Source: Zygotorulaspora mrakii (Eukaryota; Ascomycota; Saccharomycetes; Saccharomycetales; Saccharomycetaceae). From it: 64,000 bases of DNA. Where the stretch lies: the NCBI RefSeq assembly GCF_013402915.1, contig NC_050719.1:248001-312000 (forward strand). Direction: 5' to 3'. Position 1 is the stretch's first letter; every line of letters begins with the position of its first letter. Made by a program: the position numbers and the translations under genes. Shown piece after piece: positions 28,115-36,083 of this stretch. The notes beneath the pieces are model-generated. The model searched no databases, had not been told where the DNA came from, and worked only from the letters and a program-made list of their open reading frames with translations.

Positions 28115-28676
28115 CAAAATTAAACTGCTGCGCAAATGTGTCCCATATGTTCTGCTGTTCCGGGTGCGAGTGCCACGCGGACGCAAGTAGCGATGATAAA
28201 ATATTTTGTCTGAGGCCGTACCCAAATTGCGCATTATATACTCTAAAGGCCATGAAGGAATTCAGTGGTCGGGTGGATACAGCTCTACTCACAGGCTTCT
28301 TATATAAGTTATTTAGTAAATCATTAGTAAGTGAGATTAAAAACTCATCATTATCCCACAGAAAAGGAAAGCTCCAATGAGTAGCACCAATATCTATGCC
28401 GTACCCTGCCAGCTTGATTTTTTCTTCTTTGATTTCTTCTAACAAACTTTTTGGTGGGGAAGGAATCTTTATGTCAGATTTCTTAGCTAAAAAATTGGTT
28501 ATGCCATCACTCTGTGGTTCCCGTCTGTTTTTTGACCTCAGCACCTCAGCACTTGAATTGGTACATTTTTTTTTAAATTTGGATGCCGCCAACTTCTTTC
28601 TTTTAGAAATTTTAACCTTGAAAGCTGGTTGACTGTATATATTTTTTCCATTCCTGTTAGATTTCATTGTATTCAT
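28056..28676 (-). CDS. MATALPHA1: Mating-type alpha1 transcription activator (alpha-box)
   Basis: Alpha1 activates alpha-specific genes together with Mcm1. From the first ATG the protein is 206 residues (S. cerevisiae 175). The N-terminal part is basic with QPAFKVKISKRKK, matching the family's start region. The alpha-box DNA-binding domain is clear: RPLNSFMAFRVYNAQFGYG, then QNILSSLLASAWHS and DTFAQQFNFVKP. The end is short: after GFVEWVDQRY only a few residues remain, whereas the S. cerevisiae protein continues for about 20. Its 3' end overlaps the truncated SLA2 frame on the opposite strand by 59 bp. It is divergent from alpha2. The locus carries alpha, not a, information. Confidence 0.95.
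   Translation of the reverse strand: MNTMKSNRNGKNIYSQPAFKVKISKRKKLAASKFKKKCTNSSAEVLRSKNRREPQSDGITNFLAKKSDIKIPSPPKSLLEEIKEEKIKLAGYGIDIGATHWSFPFLWDNDEFLISLTNDLLNNLYKKPVSRAVSTRPLNSFMAFRVYNAQFGYGLRQNILSSLLASAWHSHPEQQNIWDTFAQQFNFVKPKCGFVEWVDQRYERES
28115..28136 (-). other. HO-type cleavage-site-like sequence at the Y/Z boundary of alpha1
   Basis: In S. cerevisiae the HO endonuclease cuts within the alpha1 codons for FAQQYNF, core CGCAACAGT. The corresponding codons here (FAQQFNF) read TTTGCGCAGCAGTTTAAT, so the core CGCAGCAGT differs at one base. Conservation could reflect protein constraint alone. Whether an HO-like enzyme recognises it is not shown by the sequence. Confidence 0.5.
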
Positions 28677-29034
28677 TCGATCTGTTAGATATTTCTTTTC
28701 AGATGTCAAGAAAATAAGTTAACAATTTTAGAAGAAGATGAACTACTATATATATATATGTCTCTGATACTGGCACTCTCTCTCTTGTACCCCATGTTAG
28801 AAGCTCTTTAACCGAAATGTTTCACATTAGTTTACTCTTAGAGGGTATATGACACTTCATTGCTTCTTAACCTCAAAATTGCTGCCCGTACACCCTAGCT
28901 TAAGAAACTCATGAAACAAGTTTTGATGTATCAAGGTTTCAATATTAAGCGCCCAGGTGTAAAGCAATGGATATTTAATTGGAACAAAGTCCCAATAATC
29001 TCAATTCAAAAAATTCTTTACAATTAAGTCAGTA
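28677..29034. promoter_or_regulatory. alpha1-alpha2 bidirectional promoter
   Basis: This 358 bp separates the divergent alpha genes and must drive both, as in the S. cerevisiae MATalpha locus. It contains a short TA run (28747-28758), which may act as a TATA element for alpha1, and a Rap1-like motif near its middle. I did not find a clean a1/alpha2 operator by eye. Confidence 0.75.
28884..28894 (+). promoter_or_regulatory. Rap1-like binding site (GCCCGTACACC)
   Basis: CCCGTACACC matches the core of Rap1 sites (CCCRTACAYC). The S. cerevisiae MATalpha bidirectional promoter is likewise activated through a Rap1 site, so both match and position agree. Binding is inferred. Confidence 0.6.
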
Positions 29035-29802
29035 ATGAATAAAATACCAATAAATATACTACTAAACCCTGTCCAATATGATGATAAAAAGGAAAAGTAT
29101 GGTGAAAGAACTATATTCATTCAAATTGTATTATACTGACATGTTAAAATAACTAGGTTAAGAAAAATAAATGATCGCCTTTTGCATATTTGTTCTGAGT
29201 TTCCATGTGATGTCAAAAAAGTCAGTATTGGAATATTTATTGAGTTGCATGGAATTTTTACAGTAAGTTGAGCTGCTTTTCAATATTAATACTTCCTTGA
29301 TAATCAATACTAACAGAATAAATAGACACTCTCTTCATTTAGGGATGATGGTAGTTTCGACAGCGACGAAAAGTGTTTGCTAAAAGTTACTGCCCAGTTA
29401 TCAAAAGTTATAAAGTTACTCATCCAGGAAGAAATAAGACTAGGCTCCTTAAGAGAAGAATTTAACGCATCAAAGCACATTGAAACAGGTATTGGTAGTA
29501 ATACGAAAGAGGATTTGAAAAAACCAGTATTTTTTGATTTAAATACACCACAGACTGTACAGCATAAGATGTCAGGTAAACATCCATGTAGGGGACGTAG
29601 GTTAGAAAAACCCCAAATTAATATGCTTGAGAAATGGTTCACAAATAATATCGAGAAACCCTACTTGAATAAGAAAAGCCTTCAACTGTTAACAAAAGAG
29701 ACCGGACTCTCCAATATTCAGATCAAGAACTGGGTCTCTAACCGCAGGAGGAAGGAAAAAGTTGTTACTATAAGTCCTCCCCTTCTTGATCTATTGGCAT
29801 AA
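29035..29802 (+). CDS. MATALPHA2: Mating-type alpha2 homeodomain repressor, three exons
   Basis: Alpha2 represses a-specific genes with Mcm1 and haploid-specific genes with a1. Proposed exons are 29035-29096, 29157-29262 and 29326-29802, giving 214 residues (S. cerevisiae 210). Exon 1 encodes [12 protein letters not shown], matching the conserved start. Exon 2 continues [14 protein letters not shown]. Exon 3 encodes the rest, with the TALE homeodomain from [11 protein letters not shown] to the recognition helix [15 protein letters not shown] and the end LLDLLA. Between ICSEFP and the DEKCLL segment the spliced product has exactly the S. cerevisiae number of residues, which strongly supports this splicing. 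No frame without introns joins the parts. Transcription runs toward DIC1. Confidence 0.9.
29097..29156 (+). other. Intron 1 of alpha2
   Basis: This 60-nt intron starts GTATGG, has a branch-point-like TACTGAC (29134-29140) and ends in CTAG, the first AG after the branch. Splicing joins AA to G, making a Lys codon. If retained, the TGA inside TACTGAC stops translation after about 34 codons. Confidence 0.85.
29263..29325 (+). other. Intron 2 of alpha2
   Basis: This 63-nt intron starts GTAAGT, has a perfect TACTAAC branch site (29308-29314) and ends in AATAG. The next downstream TTTAG (ending 29342) would cause an immediate frameshift stop, so the choice of 3' site decides whether protein is made. 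Phase 0. Confidence 0.85.
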
Positions 29803-30011
29803 TTATTACATGTATATATGGGTATTGCATATTACAATAACTTGTAATCACTTCACAACTATGGGGGAAGAATGATGGAATATTTCAGCTATACTTTGAG
29901 CTTCTTTCACAATTTGAAGAGCACTGGCATCTAAACATTTATCCTGAGTATCGTTACCATAAGGTAAATAAAATAAGTCGGCAACTGGAAAATAAGCTCG
30001 TGTATCAGAAT

Positions 30012-30818
30012 ATGTTGAATCGAATGCGCTATTTTACAGCTTCTTCGCTGTTATCCAAATTGGAGGATATTGTAACACTCCCCGCTGCTTCTGCTACGGA
30101 TGCAGCTGGTACTGCTCCCACTGCTGCAGAACCTTTTAGTTCCACCTATACATACTCCTCTTTCCATTCCTCTCAGATACGTGCCAACCATCTACACCAC
30201 TACCACTACCAAAACCGCCAGAAGAGGCAAAGTACAACTACAAGAAGCAATTCTCAACAGCCAAACCTTCCATCCTTGCAAAACCCGCATTCTTCAGAGA
30301 CTCTCCAGAACTGTCATTGGAAAATCAAAAAATCCTCGTCCTGCAAAAGAACTCGAAATCACAACTTTGCGCTCCCGAAACAAGATCACAGATGTGATCG
30401 CATCAAATTCGACTTTCCCAAGAAGAAGCTTCTTCCTCCAGATCTCAACACTGTTTCCAACAACACCAACCCCTCTCGATTCCCATCCACTTCCTCCATG
30501 AAAAAGCCTCTGCAATATTCAACCCTTCCTAGCCCCCACTATTCCCCCTTACTCCCCCGCATACCCACTGCTAGCCGCCTAGCAAGCTCCAAAGCTGACC
30601 ACTGCCATCGTACTGCAGGGGCTTCACATTCATACAACATCTCTTCCAGCTCTTTCCCCTCCCTTGCTTACTTCACTAAGCCTACAGAGATAGATTTCAC
30701 TCTTCAAACCAGGCTTTCAACCTTGCCCTATGTTCCAGAACCAAAATCGCTCTCTAATGTGGAAGATCTCTTTATCGAAAGTGACAGAATTGTGCTGTTC
30801 TCTTCCAGAAATCCTTAA
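30012..30818 (+). CDS. Uncharacterised Ser/Pro-rich ORF between MATalpha2 and DIC1
   Basis: I do not recognise this frame. From its ATG it would encode 268 residues, starting MLNRMRYFTASSLLSKLEDI and continuing as Ala/Thr, then His/Asn/Ser/Lys-rich, low-complexity sequence. There are no membrane segments or known motifs. The plus strand is C-rich and G-poor from about 30.1 to 30.8 kb, which removes stop codons, and the other two frames are also open over long parts of the same stretch. The frame could therefore be a composition artefact or the remains of a decayed gene. Its position on the X side of MAT makes it worth noting. Coding status is uncertain. Confidence 0.35.
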   Translation: MLNRMRYFTASSLLSKLEDIVTLPAASATDAAGTAPTAAEPFSSTYTYSSFHSSQIRANHLHHYHYQNRQKRQSTTTRSNSQQPNLPSLQNPHSSETLQNCHWKIKKSSSCKRTRNHNFALPKQDHRCDRIKFDFPKKKLLPPDLNTVSNNTNPSRFPSTSSMKKPLQYSTLPSPHYSPLLPRIPTASRLASSKADHCHRTAGASHSYNISSSSFPSLAYFTKPTEIDFTLQTRLSTLPYVPEPKSLSNVEDLFIESDRIVLFSSRNP

Positions 30819-31155
30819 AAGCGTGAGACCCCCTCCCCCTATGAAGTAAATTTCATATGAATCTATCTAGCTTACACCTTATTTAAAAACCAATTACTGC
30901 TTGCAGTCGCCTTTGCGCATTTCCAGCATCATGCTAACTTCCTTTCCATCACTTTCGCGATGTCATAAACCTATTCTTGTCATCGCGACCAGCTGAGAAA
31001 AAGCAGTCGATCCCCGCGCAACCCCATTGTGGACAAAAGCCATGAACTGTTTCTAGTTAATGGAATCCATCCATACACATGCGTATATATATATATATAT
31101 ATATATAAACTCATAATCAGCAAGAATAGTGAACCCTAGTCCCCCAGTCACAACT
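30819..31155. promoter_or_regulatory. DIC1 upstream region
   Basis: This 337 bp should hold the DIC1 promoter. A 24-nt TA run lies about 50-70 bp before the ATG, close enough to influence start-site choice. Nothing else is recognised. Confidence 0.5.
31084..31107. repeat. (TA)12 microsatellite
   Basis: A perfect dinucleotide run of 24 nt lies just upstream of DIC1 and is likely length-variable. It may also act as a TATA-type promoter element. Confidence 0.9.
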
Positions 31156-32037
31156 ATGCAACCAAACACCCCTCAGCAATCTGCCCCCATCTACCCTTGG
31201 TGGTATGGTGGAGCTGGCGGCGTATTCGCCTGCATCATAACTCACCCATTGGATCTTGCAAAAGTACGCTTACAAACTGCTTCTCTACCAAAACCCTCGC
31301 TCCTCCTTATGCTTAAAAATATTCTACAAACAGAGGGTATTTTTGGGCTTTACTCTGGATTGAGCGCATCAATTCTTCGACAATGTACTTATACTACGGC
31401 AAGATTTGGCTGCTACGACTATATCAAAGAAGCATGGATTCCAAAAAGTGAAATCAACAATACATTCTATTTACTACCTTGTTCCATGCTTAGTGGAGCA
31501 GTAGGTGGTCTGGTAGGTAATCCAGCTGATATCGTCAACATAAGAATGCAGAACGACACCCAACTCGATGTTTCAAGGAGAAGAAACTATAAACATGCTC
31601 TTGATGGAATTTACAAAATTACTAAAAATGAAGGCATCAAGAAACTATTTACAGGCTTGACACCAAACTTGGTTAGAGGTGTTCTAATGACAGCCAGTCA
31701 AGTGGTAACTTACGACGTCTTTAAAAACTCTCTTGTAACCAATTTCAATTTCGATCCGGTCAAAAAAACGACACACTTTACAGCTTCTTTATTCGCAGGT
31801 TTAGTCGCCACGACTATCTGTTCTCCTGCAGACGTTATCAAGACAAGAATTATGAACGCGCACCAACACCACGAGAGTGCTGTGAAGGTTCTAATTGACT
31901 CCGTTAAAAATGAAGGTCCCGCCTTTTTATTCCGAGGATGGCTCCCAAGTTTCGTAAGATTAGGCCCAAATACAATCTTAATTTTCCTAGCAGTCGAACA
32001 ATTGAGAGAGTGGAAACTTGGCATGCCAACTCAGTAA
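31156..32037 (+). CDS. DIC1: Mitochondrial dicarboxylate carrier Dic1
   Basis: Dic1 exchanges malate or succinate for phosphate across the inner mitochondrial membrane. The 293 residues (S. cerevisiae 298) contain the three carrier repeats, each with a PxDxxxxR-type signature: HPLDLAKVRLQT, NPADIVNIRMQN and SPADVIKTRIMN. Typical partners LYSGLSASILRQCTYTTARF and FRGWLPSFVRLGP are present, with six expected membrane helices. A GTG nine codons upstream is in frame, but the ATG giving MQPNTPQQ is preferred. DIC1 beside MAT with SLA2 on the other side is the arrangement known at the MAT locus of several non-duplicated yeasts, so this is probably MAT itself rather than a silent cassette. Confidence 0.96.
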   Translation: MQPNTPQQSAPIYPWWYGGAGGVFACIITHPLDLAKVRLQTASLPKPSLLLMLKNILQTEGIFGLYSGLSASILRQCTYTTARFGCYDYIKEAWIPKSEINNTFYLLPCSMLSGAVGGLVGNPADIVNIRMQNDTQLDVSRRRNYKHALDGIYKITKNEGIKKLFTGLTPNLVRGVLMTASQVVTYDVFKNSLVTNFNFDPVKKTTHFTASLFAGLVATTICSPADVIKTRIMNAHQHHESAVKVLIDSVKNEGPAFLFRGWLPSFVRLGPNTILIFLAVEQLREWKLGMPTQ

Positions 32038-32097
32038 ATGTCTGATAAAACAAACGATAAATAAATAAATGTTAATAAATATGTGAATATATAATTG

Positions 32098-34170
32098 TTA
32101 ATTTATAACTCCGTGTATTTTTCTCAACACGTCGTCCGCGCTTTCCTTAACCCAGTCAACATCTTTAAGAATCTGATTTATACCACCCCTTAATTGATCT
32201 TCAATCTTTTCAGGTATTCCCGGTACGTTTACAAAATTCCTTGCCTCTTTAAAATATGTGAAATTCTCGCCACCCTCGCTACCACTTTCTTCTACAAAGG
32301 AACAGTCATTCTCTACCTTATACTTAACCACACCATTCTTACAGCTTCTAGATTTTACATTACTATGTTCAAAATCTTTTCCTTTCATTTCTTTCCCTCT
32401 AATAACACTTCTACCTTTAGATCTATCATCCTCACATTCACATGATAAGCCATTATATCTTAATAACACTTTAGCATTCCATGCAAAAGGACAATGAACA
32501 AACACTTTATCGAACATATCCCAAAACACCACTTTTTCATACAGATCCCATATTAATCGACATGAAGACTTAAGGATATTCAGCGATGAATTATGTCCGA
32601 GACCATAATTCTTGAGATCTTGCTCAACAATATTAACAATACTCGTTTCCTCATCAATATTTGAACTATGCTTGGATATACCCAAACCTAAATATTCCAT
32701 CATTGAAAAAATCCCCTTTTCACTAACCAGTACCTTTCCAACATAATTTGATTTTCTCTGTATTTCGTAGAGGTTACTATTTTCATAGTTGAAGCCATTG
32801 AACACAAATGGGCATTTTAAATCAATTTTACAACTGTTAACACATAAAATCTCATTCAAGGAAAATAATTGATGAAAAAACATCTGAATGAAACAAATTC
32901 GCTCACCCTCTACTTCAGAATCATTTCTTCCAATTAAAAAATCAAGATCTTTCGCCAGTTTTTCAAAAACAAACAACAGGCCTTTAAAAATCCTATCCTT
33001 AGTTTCAATAATCTTCATACCCACTATATATTGGTCAAGCTTAATTAAAGATATGGCGCATTCCAAAGAACCATAGCTTTCCTTTTCTTTCTCAATCTGC
33101 GACAAAATATCTTCGATTTCCTCAGTTTCAGGACACACTTTACACTCAATCAAATTGAACAATCTTATGTAGAAATTGACCCATTTAACTTCCCAGTTTT
33201 TGTCAAAATTGATTTTTTTCCTTACCGATTCCAACGTTCCAATATACTTCTCCATAAAGCAATCCATGAAAAACTCCGGTCCATACAATACAATATGTAC
33301 AAACAAATACATGGTGAAATTTTTAATAAATAGTTCACTGTGAAATTGAACACTCCCATTACTTACGTTTCCAACAATCAATTTAGCCAACAAATCCTTG
33401 CTTAGCACATCCTCATCAACATTCAGGTCTCCTTCTGCGCCACACGAAGCATTTCTACAGTAACTCTCAATAACATAATTAAAATTATCAAGATAATTGA
33501 TGTTAGGAATGTCAAAATAAAAATTTAGGACGCAAAGCAACAGGAGAAGCTCATTTCTCTCCATCAAGTTCTCAACCGTCAACTCACGCACATACATCAC
33601 TGCCCTGTCAAACGTCATCTGATCAACATTCTCCCACTTAAAGTATATTTCCAGCAGAAAAGTTAGCATATTTCTAAAATTCATGAACGATTTTTCAACC
33701 TGCATCGCGCTCATCTTCATGTTATTGACAGAGAACACGTCCTTCTCGATGTCAACGCAAAACACAACAAACCCGCCATTCAATTTCAGGATCCGCGTCG
33801 GACACCGTATTTCATCATCGCAGGCCATCTCTAGCCCATTCTTCCCGAGAATATCCACGTACATATCCTCCAATCCGCCGATCTTCTTCTCCACATACCT
33901 CACGTTCTCGAACAGATACTTCATCTCTTTGGACCTCTGCGGCGGCGTAACATAATCTATGTGGCACTCTGCACCTTTTCTCGCACAATTTGTGCACGCA
34001 TGCGGCCGTGTCGCCATAGAATCGCACTTAATCTTGTTCCTTCGGCATCGCGTACACGACCGAAGGGCTTTCTTCACACACCCATGCTCGCCGCTGCCTG
34101 TCCCACCACGTTGGGTTATTTTTTTGCCACTCTCCTTGTTCATACCTCCACCTTTGCCCTGGCCTACCAT
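32098..34170 (-). CDS. Zn2Cys6 transcription factor, unassigned
   Basis: This is a fungal zinc-cluster regulator. From the first ATG it has 690 residues. A basic Gly/Lys-rich N-terminus is followed by the Zn2Cys6 cluster CTRCRRNKIKCD with TNCARKGAEC (about residues 38-70), a linker, and a short coiled region (YLFENVRYVEKKIGG). The remaining 550 residues are a helical, Cys/Phe-rich middle region typical of the family, with no recognised ligand site. The spacing resembles the Leu3/Sef1-type clusters, but I cannot place it in a named orthologue group. It converges on DIC1 with about 60 bp between stops. Confidence 0.8.
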   Translation of the reverse strand: MVGQGKGGGMNKESGKKITQRGGTGSGEHGCVKKALRSCTRCRRNKIKCDSMATRPHACTNCARKGAECHIDYVTPPQRSKEMKYLFENVRYVEKKIGGLEDMYVDILGKNGLEMACDDEIRCPTRILKLNGGFVVFCVDIEKDVFSVNNMKMSAMQVEKSFMNFRNMLTFLLEIYFKWENVDQMTFDRAVMYVRELTVENLMERNELLLLLCVLNFYFDIPNINYLDNFNYVIESYCRNASCGAEGDLNVDEDVLSKDLLAKLIVGNVSNGSVQFHSELFIKNFTMYLFVHIVLYGPEFFMDCFMEKYIGTLESVRKKINFDKNWEVKWVNFYIRLFNLIECKVCPETEEIEDILSQIEKEKESYGSLECAISLIKLDQYIVGMKIIETKDRIFKGLLFVFEKLAKDLDFLIGRNDSEVEGERICFIQMFFHQLFSLNEILCVNSCKIDLKCPFVFNGFNYENSNLYEIQRKSNYVGKVLVSEKGIFSMMEYLGLGISKHSSNIDEETSIVNIVEQDLKNYGLGHNSSLNILKSSCRLIWDLYEKVVFWDMFDKVFVHCPFAWNAKVLLRYNGLSCECEDDRSKGRSVIRGKEMKGKDFEHSNVKSRSCKNGVVKYKVENDCSFVEESGSEGGENFTYFKEARNFVNVPGIPEKIEDQLRGGINQILKDVDWVKESADDVLRKIHGVIN

Positions 34171-35028
34171 GGAACCCGCCAACAGCCAATAAAGTTAAAC
34201 ACTGCCTTGCTATATGACGTCTTATCAAGTATCGAGAAGCCGCAACTACAGCCCTTTTAGCAGATACTATTCCAGGCTCCTGCCATTGACTTTAAGCTTA
34301 TACGTTAACCAACATCAACCATCCCATCCAGCATCTACTTTCAACCTCCACCAGACCTCAAAGTCATCCATCGTCATATGTTCAAATTCTGCAATTTCTT
34401 TCTAGAACCATTTCCACATTTCTTCAAACTCCATGTACGTTCATAGTAACAAGAGAGCATCCCATTGGTCCACCTGCTACAAAATAAGAAAAACGCGGAT
34501 GAGGCCCAGAGTCCCAGTCGAATTAAGTCAAACTTAGAGAGTTTTCCCAAATCGGTATTTTTGCGGGATATTCCCTACTCCGATATTCGGAAGTTCGGGT
34601 TTACAGGAGTTACGGCTTTTCCTCAGTTCGTGGTTCACGAGGCGACGTTTGCAGCCCCAACAGAGCACTTACAACGACAGCACCAGCAGGCCGCCAGCAG
34701 TTTCTACATGATACAGAACTAATGGGGCTGGGTCACGAGACCATGTGTATATATCCCATTCTACGAGAGTTAGCCGCGCGGATGCTGTTGGTCACGGGTA
34801 GCACAGATATCCATGCAAGTGATGCGCACGTGATGCGCACGTGGCGTTCATGTGACATACGTCAGGGTCTTGGAACCCTAAAAACGTAGGGTTTTGTTCA
34901 ACTCACTTCTAAAGCATATATACTTGCACACCTCGGATTGACAATTAGATTGGAGTTTAAAAGACAGTAGATAAAACAATACTTGCCCATTTCTTTTAAG
35001 ATCCCATATATTTCCTGCTTGTTTAGCA
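34171..35028. promoter_or_regulatory. Zn2Cys6 gene-PEX2 divergent intergenic region
   Basis: This 858 bp carries two promoters. It contains an 85-codon plus-strand frame (34465-34722) without an ATG, which looks partly protein-like (RIKSNLESFPKSVFLRDIP) but cannot be started. Closer to PEX2 are tandem CACGTG boxes. Confidence 0.5.
34827..34843. promoter_or_regulatory. Twin CACGTG boxes in an 11-bp tandem repeat
   Basis: Two CACGTG E-boxes (34827-34832 and 34838-34843) sit in two copies of GTGATGCGCAC, exactly 11 bp apart, about one helical turn. In yeast this core is bound by Cbf1, Pho4 and Tye7. They lie about 190 bp upstream of PEX2. Which gene they control is inferred from distance only. 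Confidence 0.7.
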
Positions 35029-35844
35029 ATGCTGCGTGTAGCGCAGCTGGACTCCGCAGCTCTTGACGACGAAGTACGGTCGATATTTTGGAGGGACTTT
35101 CAAACAAACTTACCGATAACGCGGAATAAAGAAGAGTACCAACTATTGTTGGAGAGTTTGGTTTTCCTTTTCAGCTCTAAACTACTGGCCGGATCCTTCA
35201 CCAACACATACGGATCGAGATTGAGCGGCGTTTCCTACACATGCAAAAGAAGGACTCTGTACCTGATAACGACGCTTTCCGGTTACCTGGAGTCGAAATT
35301 ATCACATTTTGTCTTCAGCTCCTCGAACCGGATAGTGACGAATAACAGTGACAAATTACGAAAAGCCTTCAGCTATCTCACCACAGTTTATTCTTTTTTC
35401 GACGTTTTCCTTTTTGCAAAGTTTCTCTCCAATTTATCGTCAACATATCTTTCCCCTTTACACAGGCTTCTAGGAGTTTCGTTCAGCGGCAGCGATTCCA
35501 GCGCATCTACCTTCCACGATAACACAGTCTACTCCCAGATAGAATTCCAGAACAGACAGCTTTTATGGAATGCCATATTGGAACTATTCAATGTTACCCT
35601 GCTGAGCAACGCGAAATGGTTTCACAGACACTATTCGTCCAGCAGCTCAACAGATCAGAAGCACTCTGTCGCCTCTTCCGATGACGCTCACTGTCCTTAT
35701 TGCAATCAGTTCCCAACCAATCCCTATGTCATTTCATGCTGCAATTCTACGTTCTGCTATCTCTGTGTAGTGAAAGTTCTAGAATGGTCGCACTGTCCCC
35801 GTTGTGATGCGACAGCCAATATAAAGGCTAGTCCATTGTACTAA
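35029..35844 (+). CDS. PEX2: Peroxisomal RING ubiquitin ligase Pex2
   Basis: Pex2 forms, with Pex10 and Pex12, the peroxisomal membrane ubiquitin-ligase channel that recycles the import receptor Pex5. The length, 271 residues, equals that of S. cerevisiae Pex2. The N-terminal 210 residues include hydrophobic segments (TLYLITTLSGYLESKL, FDVFLFAKFLSNL). The C-terminus holds the RING: HCPYCNQFPTNPYVISCCN and TFCYLCVVKVL with CPRCD. The order PEX2-CBP1-NUC1-LAA1 matches YJL210W to YJL207C. Confidence 0.95.
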   Translation: MLRVAQLDSAALDDEVRSIFWRDFQTNLPITRNKEEYQLLLESLVFLFSSKLLAGSFTNTYGSRLSGVSYTCKRRTLYLITTLSGYLESKLSHFVFSSSNRIVTNNSDKLRKAFSYLTTVYSFFDVFLFAKFLSNLSSTYLSPLHRLLGVSFSGSDSSASTFHDNTVYSQIEFQNRQLLWNAILELFNVTLLSNAKWFHRHYSSSSSTDQKHSVASSDDAHCPYCNQFPTNPYVISCCNSTFCYLCVVKVLEWSHCPRCDATANIKASPLY

Positions 35845-36083
35845 TATCCACTGTACCACTACTGCAGAACTACAAATTACTTAAGATACAGATGTATATA
35901 GTCCCATCACACATATATTTTTTCACGTGACAAGACTTCTATCAAACTCATCAGTCCGCTCTAAAATTTCAAAAACTACCAACCATCACACACTTTGAAA
36001 ATGTATGATTGCATTTAGTAAAACCATCAGTTTCCTTTATTGATCCAAGATATGGATTAATAGAAGTAACACGATAGCTCCCG

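Noticed and set aside
29035..29260. Frameshift in alpha2 at the AAAAAA run near 29215
   Set aside because: Dropping one A joins another frame, but the intron model with AATAG as acceptor keeps the frame without any correction and matches the S. cerevisiae residue count exactly.
30100..30501. Second open frame overlapping the 30 kb ORF
   Set aside because: Both frames owe their openness to low T and G content; neither has recognisable homology, so only the longer was listed, at low confidence.
30000..30818. A K. lactis-type alpha3 switching gene beside alpha2
   Set aside because: The frame is far too short and has no transposase-like motifs.
34465..34722. 85-codon frame upstream of PEX2
   Set aside because: It begins at TTG, a stop lies shortly upstream and no intron signals supply an ATG; noted only within the intergenic entry.
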